A stretch of 64,000 nucleotides of DNA from Erysipelotrichaceae bacterium (GTDB lineage Bacteria > Bacillota_I > Bacilli_A > Erysipelotrichales > Erysipelotrichaceae), in assembly GCA_015058845.1 (NCBI GenBank), contig SVBO01000004.1, positions 41,128 through 105,127 on the forward strand. Direction: 5' to 3'. Of the stretch, positions 62,777 through 64,000 are shown piece after piece. Positions within the stretch are counted from its first letter, which is position 1, and every line of letters starts with the position of its first letter. A model generated the notes under the pieces. It was not told the DNA's origin, searched no databases, and worked only from the letters and a program-made list of their open reading frames with translations. A program made the translations under genes and the position numbers.

Positions 62777-63639
62777 TATTTAACATACCTCTTTTGGATA
62801 AATACAGTTTGTAACATTTGAACTGCACCAGATACGATCCAGTAGAAACTCATTGCAGCAGGCATGTTGATAGACATAACAATGATCATTACGAACATAA
62901 TGTTCATCATTTGACTAGACTTATCGTTAGCTTCAGCAGCACGACGTTCTCTTTCCTTAAGATCTTTTCTAGCTAAGTATGTTGGTAACTTCATAGAGAT
63001 CCATTGTACAGCAGCTAAGATCACGATCAGGATGATGTATCCCCAACTAGATGATAGATCAGTAGTTACAGCATTCCAAGGTAGTTCTTGCATGTTTAAT
63101 CCTAAGAAGCTTCCATTGATCACTGAATCTGCTCTTTGTACTGCTTGCCAAATAGCAATCATGATAGGGAAGTTCAAGAATGTTCCAAATAATGAAGATA
63201 ATGGGTTGATGTTGTGTTTAGTATAAAGATTCATCATTTCTTGACTCATCTTCATCTTGCTATAATCGTCATCCTTACCTTCATATTTCTTTTGGATCTT
63301 ATTTAATTCTGGTTGGATCATTTGTAACTTCTGCATTGATACAGTTGATTTGATAGTCAATGGTAAAATCACTAGACGAGATAGAATAGTGACTACGATC
63401 ACTGAGAATGCAACGTTCATGTATTGAGCAAAGAAGTTGATCAATTGAGCGAATGGCCATACGAAAATAGCTTCGAACCATCCTTCTTCATTTAGCATGT
63501 GTGTAAATGTTGTTGATAAGCTGATGATCTTTTCTGGTAATACACGTCCATCTGCGCCAGTGATTCTTCCACAACCAGCTAATAACATTACTACAGCGAT
63601 AAGCAACAATAATCTTTTAGATTTTTTATTGAATTTCAT
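62776..63639 (-). CDS. yidC: membrane protein insertase YidC/OxaA1
   Basis: A 287-residue insertase lipoprotein (lipobox LAGC, Cys23). Five membrane helices after the signal peptide; QKLQMIQPELNKIQKKYEG is the conserved cytoplasmic loop, and the SLFGTFLNFPIMIAIWQAVQ segment follows. It overlaps rnpA by 14 nt and jag by 1 nt. Inserts small membrane proteins, for example the atp c subunit. An AAGGAG Shine-Dalgarno is present. Confidence 0.96.
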   Translation of the reverse strand: MKFNKKSKRLLLLIAVVMLLAGCGRITGADGRVLPEKIISLSTTFTHMLNEEGWFEAIFVWPFAQLINFFAQYMNVAFSVIVVTILSRLVILPLTIKSTVSMQKLQMIQPELNKIQKKYEGKDDDYSKMKMSQEMMNLYTKHNINPLSSLFGTFLNFPIMIAIWQAVQRADSVINGSFLGLNMQELPWNAVTTDLSSSWGYIILIVILAAVQWISMKLPTYLARKDLKERERRAAEANDKSSQMMNIMFVMIIVMSINMPAAMSFYWIVSGAVQMLQTVFIQKRYVK

Positions 63640-63988
63640 TTTGCTTCTCCTTTTTTTCCTTTCTTATTTTAAACTTTTTATATAAGTTTTCCAACTGTTT
63701 TTTATTCTCTTCATAGGAATAATTAAAATAATTGGCTCTGGCAAGTATAATATAGTCTCTATTGTCTTCAAAAGGGATGATATCTATTGCCATCATTCTT
63801 AACTGTCTCTTACATTTATTGCGTACTACAGCACAACCGATCTTCTTTCCTACTGAAAGACCAATACGGGAATTTTCTTTCTTACGTGGTGCACTGTATA
63901 AGCATAAAGAAGGACTAGTAAAGAACCTTTTGTGATGAATGATCTCTTGAAACTCTTCACTCTTTAGTATTCTTCTGTATCTCTTCAC
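63626..63988 (-). CDS. rnpA: ribonuclease P protein component
   Basis: A 120-residue basic protein. RNP motif RNKCKRQLR (about 57-65) is the RNase P signature, and the N-terminal KRYRRILKSEEFQ is typical. It starts at GTG 63988 with GAAGG 7 nt upstream. It assists the P RNA in maturing pre-tRNA 5' ends. rpmH is expected just beyond the window. The window ends 12 nt upstream of its start. Confidence 0.95.
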   Translation of the reverse strand: MKRYRRILKSEEFQEIIHHKRFFTSPSLCLYSAPRKKENSRIGLSVGKKIGCAVVRNKCKRQLRMMAIDIIPFEDNRDYIILARANYFNYSYEENKKQLENLYKKFKIRKEKKEKQNEIQ

Positions 63989-64000
63989 GGATATACCTTC

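Overview
The window reads as chromosome of a low-GC Gram-positive bacterium (Firmicutes/Bacillota). Core gene order resembles the Bacillus/Erysipelotrichia type: rpmE-tdk-prfA-prmC-tsaC-rpiB-upp-atp, ywiB-rpoE-murA, ychF-DUF951-folD, rnpA-yidC-jag and pth-mfd-spoVT-rqcP-yabP-yabQ-divIC. I suspect an Erysipelotrichaceae-like member, but the sequence alone does not fix the genus. rnpA is at the extreme right, reading leftward, so rpmH/dnaA/oriC should lie just beyond base 64000. The dominant minus-strand orientation is then co-directional with replication. I saw no rRNA, tRNA, CRISPR array or insertion sequence.

Layout. 1-1031: 5' part of a SWIM/SNF2 helicase gene that runs off the left edge. 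1.3-8.1 kb: complete F1Fo ATP synthase operon (atpZ-I-B-E-F-H-A-G-D-C), whose c subunit carries the Na+-binding signature. 8.1-13.3 kb: upp, rpiB, tsaC, a small membrane protein, prmC, prfA, tdk, rpmE. 13.5-17.1 kb: a hydrolase, a thioredoxin-like lipoprotein on a threonine-rich stalk, murA, rpoE, DUF1934. 17.2-22.8 kb (plus strand): class A PBP, a membrane protein with a papain-like C-terminal domain, a sirtuin, and a TauE/CTP-dependent-kinase fusion. 23.4-27.6 kb: two tandem cassettes, each a lactate permease followed by an almost identical 51-residue membrane microprotein. 27.8-34.3 kb: HD hydrolase, YggS, AzlCD, DJ-1, PhzF and two lipoproteins. 34.5-36.7 kb: two CobW-type metallochaperone GTPases, one with an extreme His/Cys-rich insert. 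37-42.4 kb: ispF, membrane proteins, a DnaA-box-like cluster, ychF, folD (catalytic Lys replaced by Met), an EVE-like protein. 42.6-48.9 kb: a UgpBAEC-like ABC importer with a cytosolic type I phosphodiesterase and a tyrosine phosphatase, under a cre-type site. 49-51.7 kb: Cof-type HAD phosphatase, AEC transporter, AT-hook protein.

51.8-55.1 kb (plus strand) looks accessory. It holds a short leader ORF, a secreted C39-like cysteine peptidase frameshifted in a poly-A tract, lipoproteins and an HNH nuclease; the peptidase gene is AT-rich with few GATC words. 55.1-64 kb returns to the core: divIC, yabQ, yabP, two lipoproteins inserted in the cluster, rqcP, spoVT, mfd, pth, jag, yidC, rnpA. Retained spoVT/yabP/yabQ indicate a spore-forming ancestry or ability.

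The most novel-looking items are the lctP microprotein pair, the papain-like/HdeD-type protein in the PBP-sirtuin operon, the TauE-kinase fusion, the FolD active-site change and the frameshifted peptidase locus.
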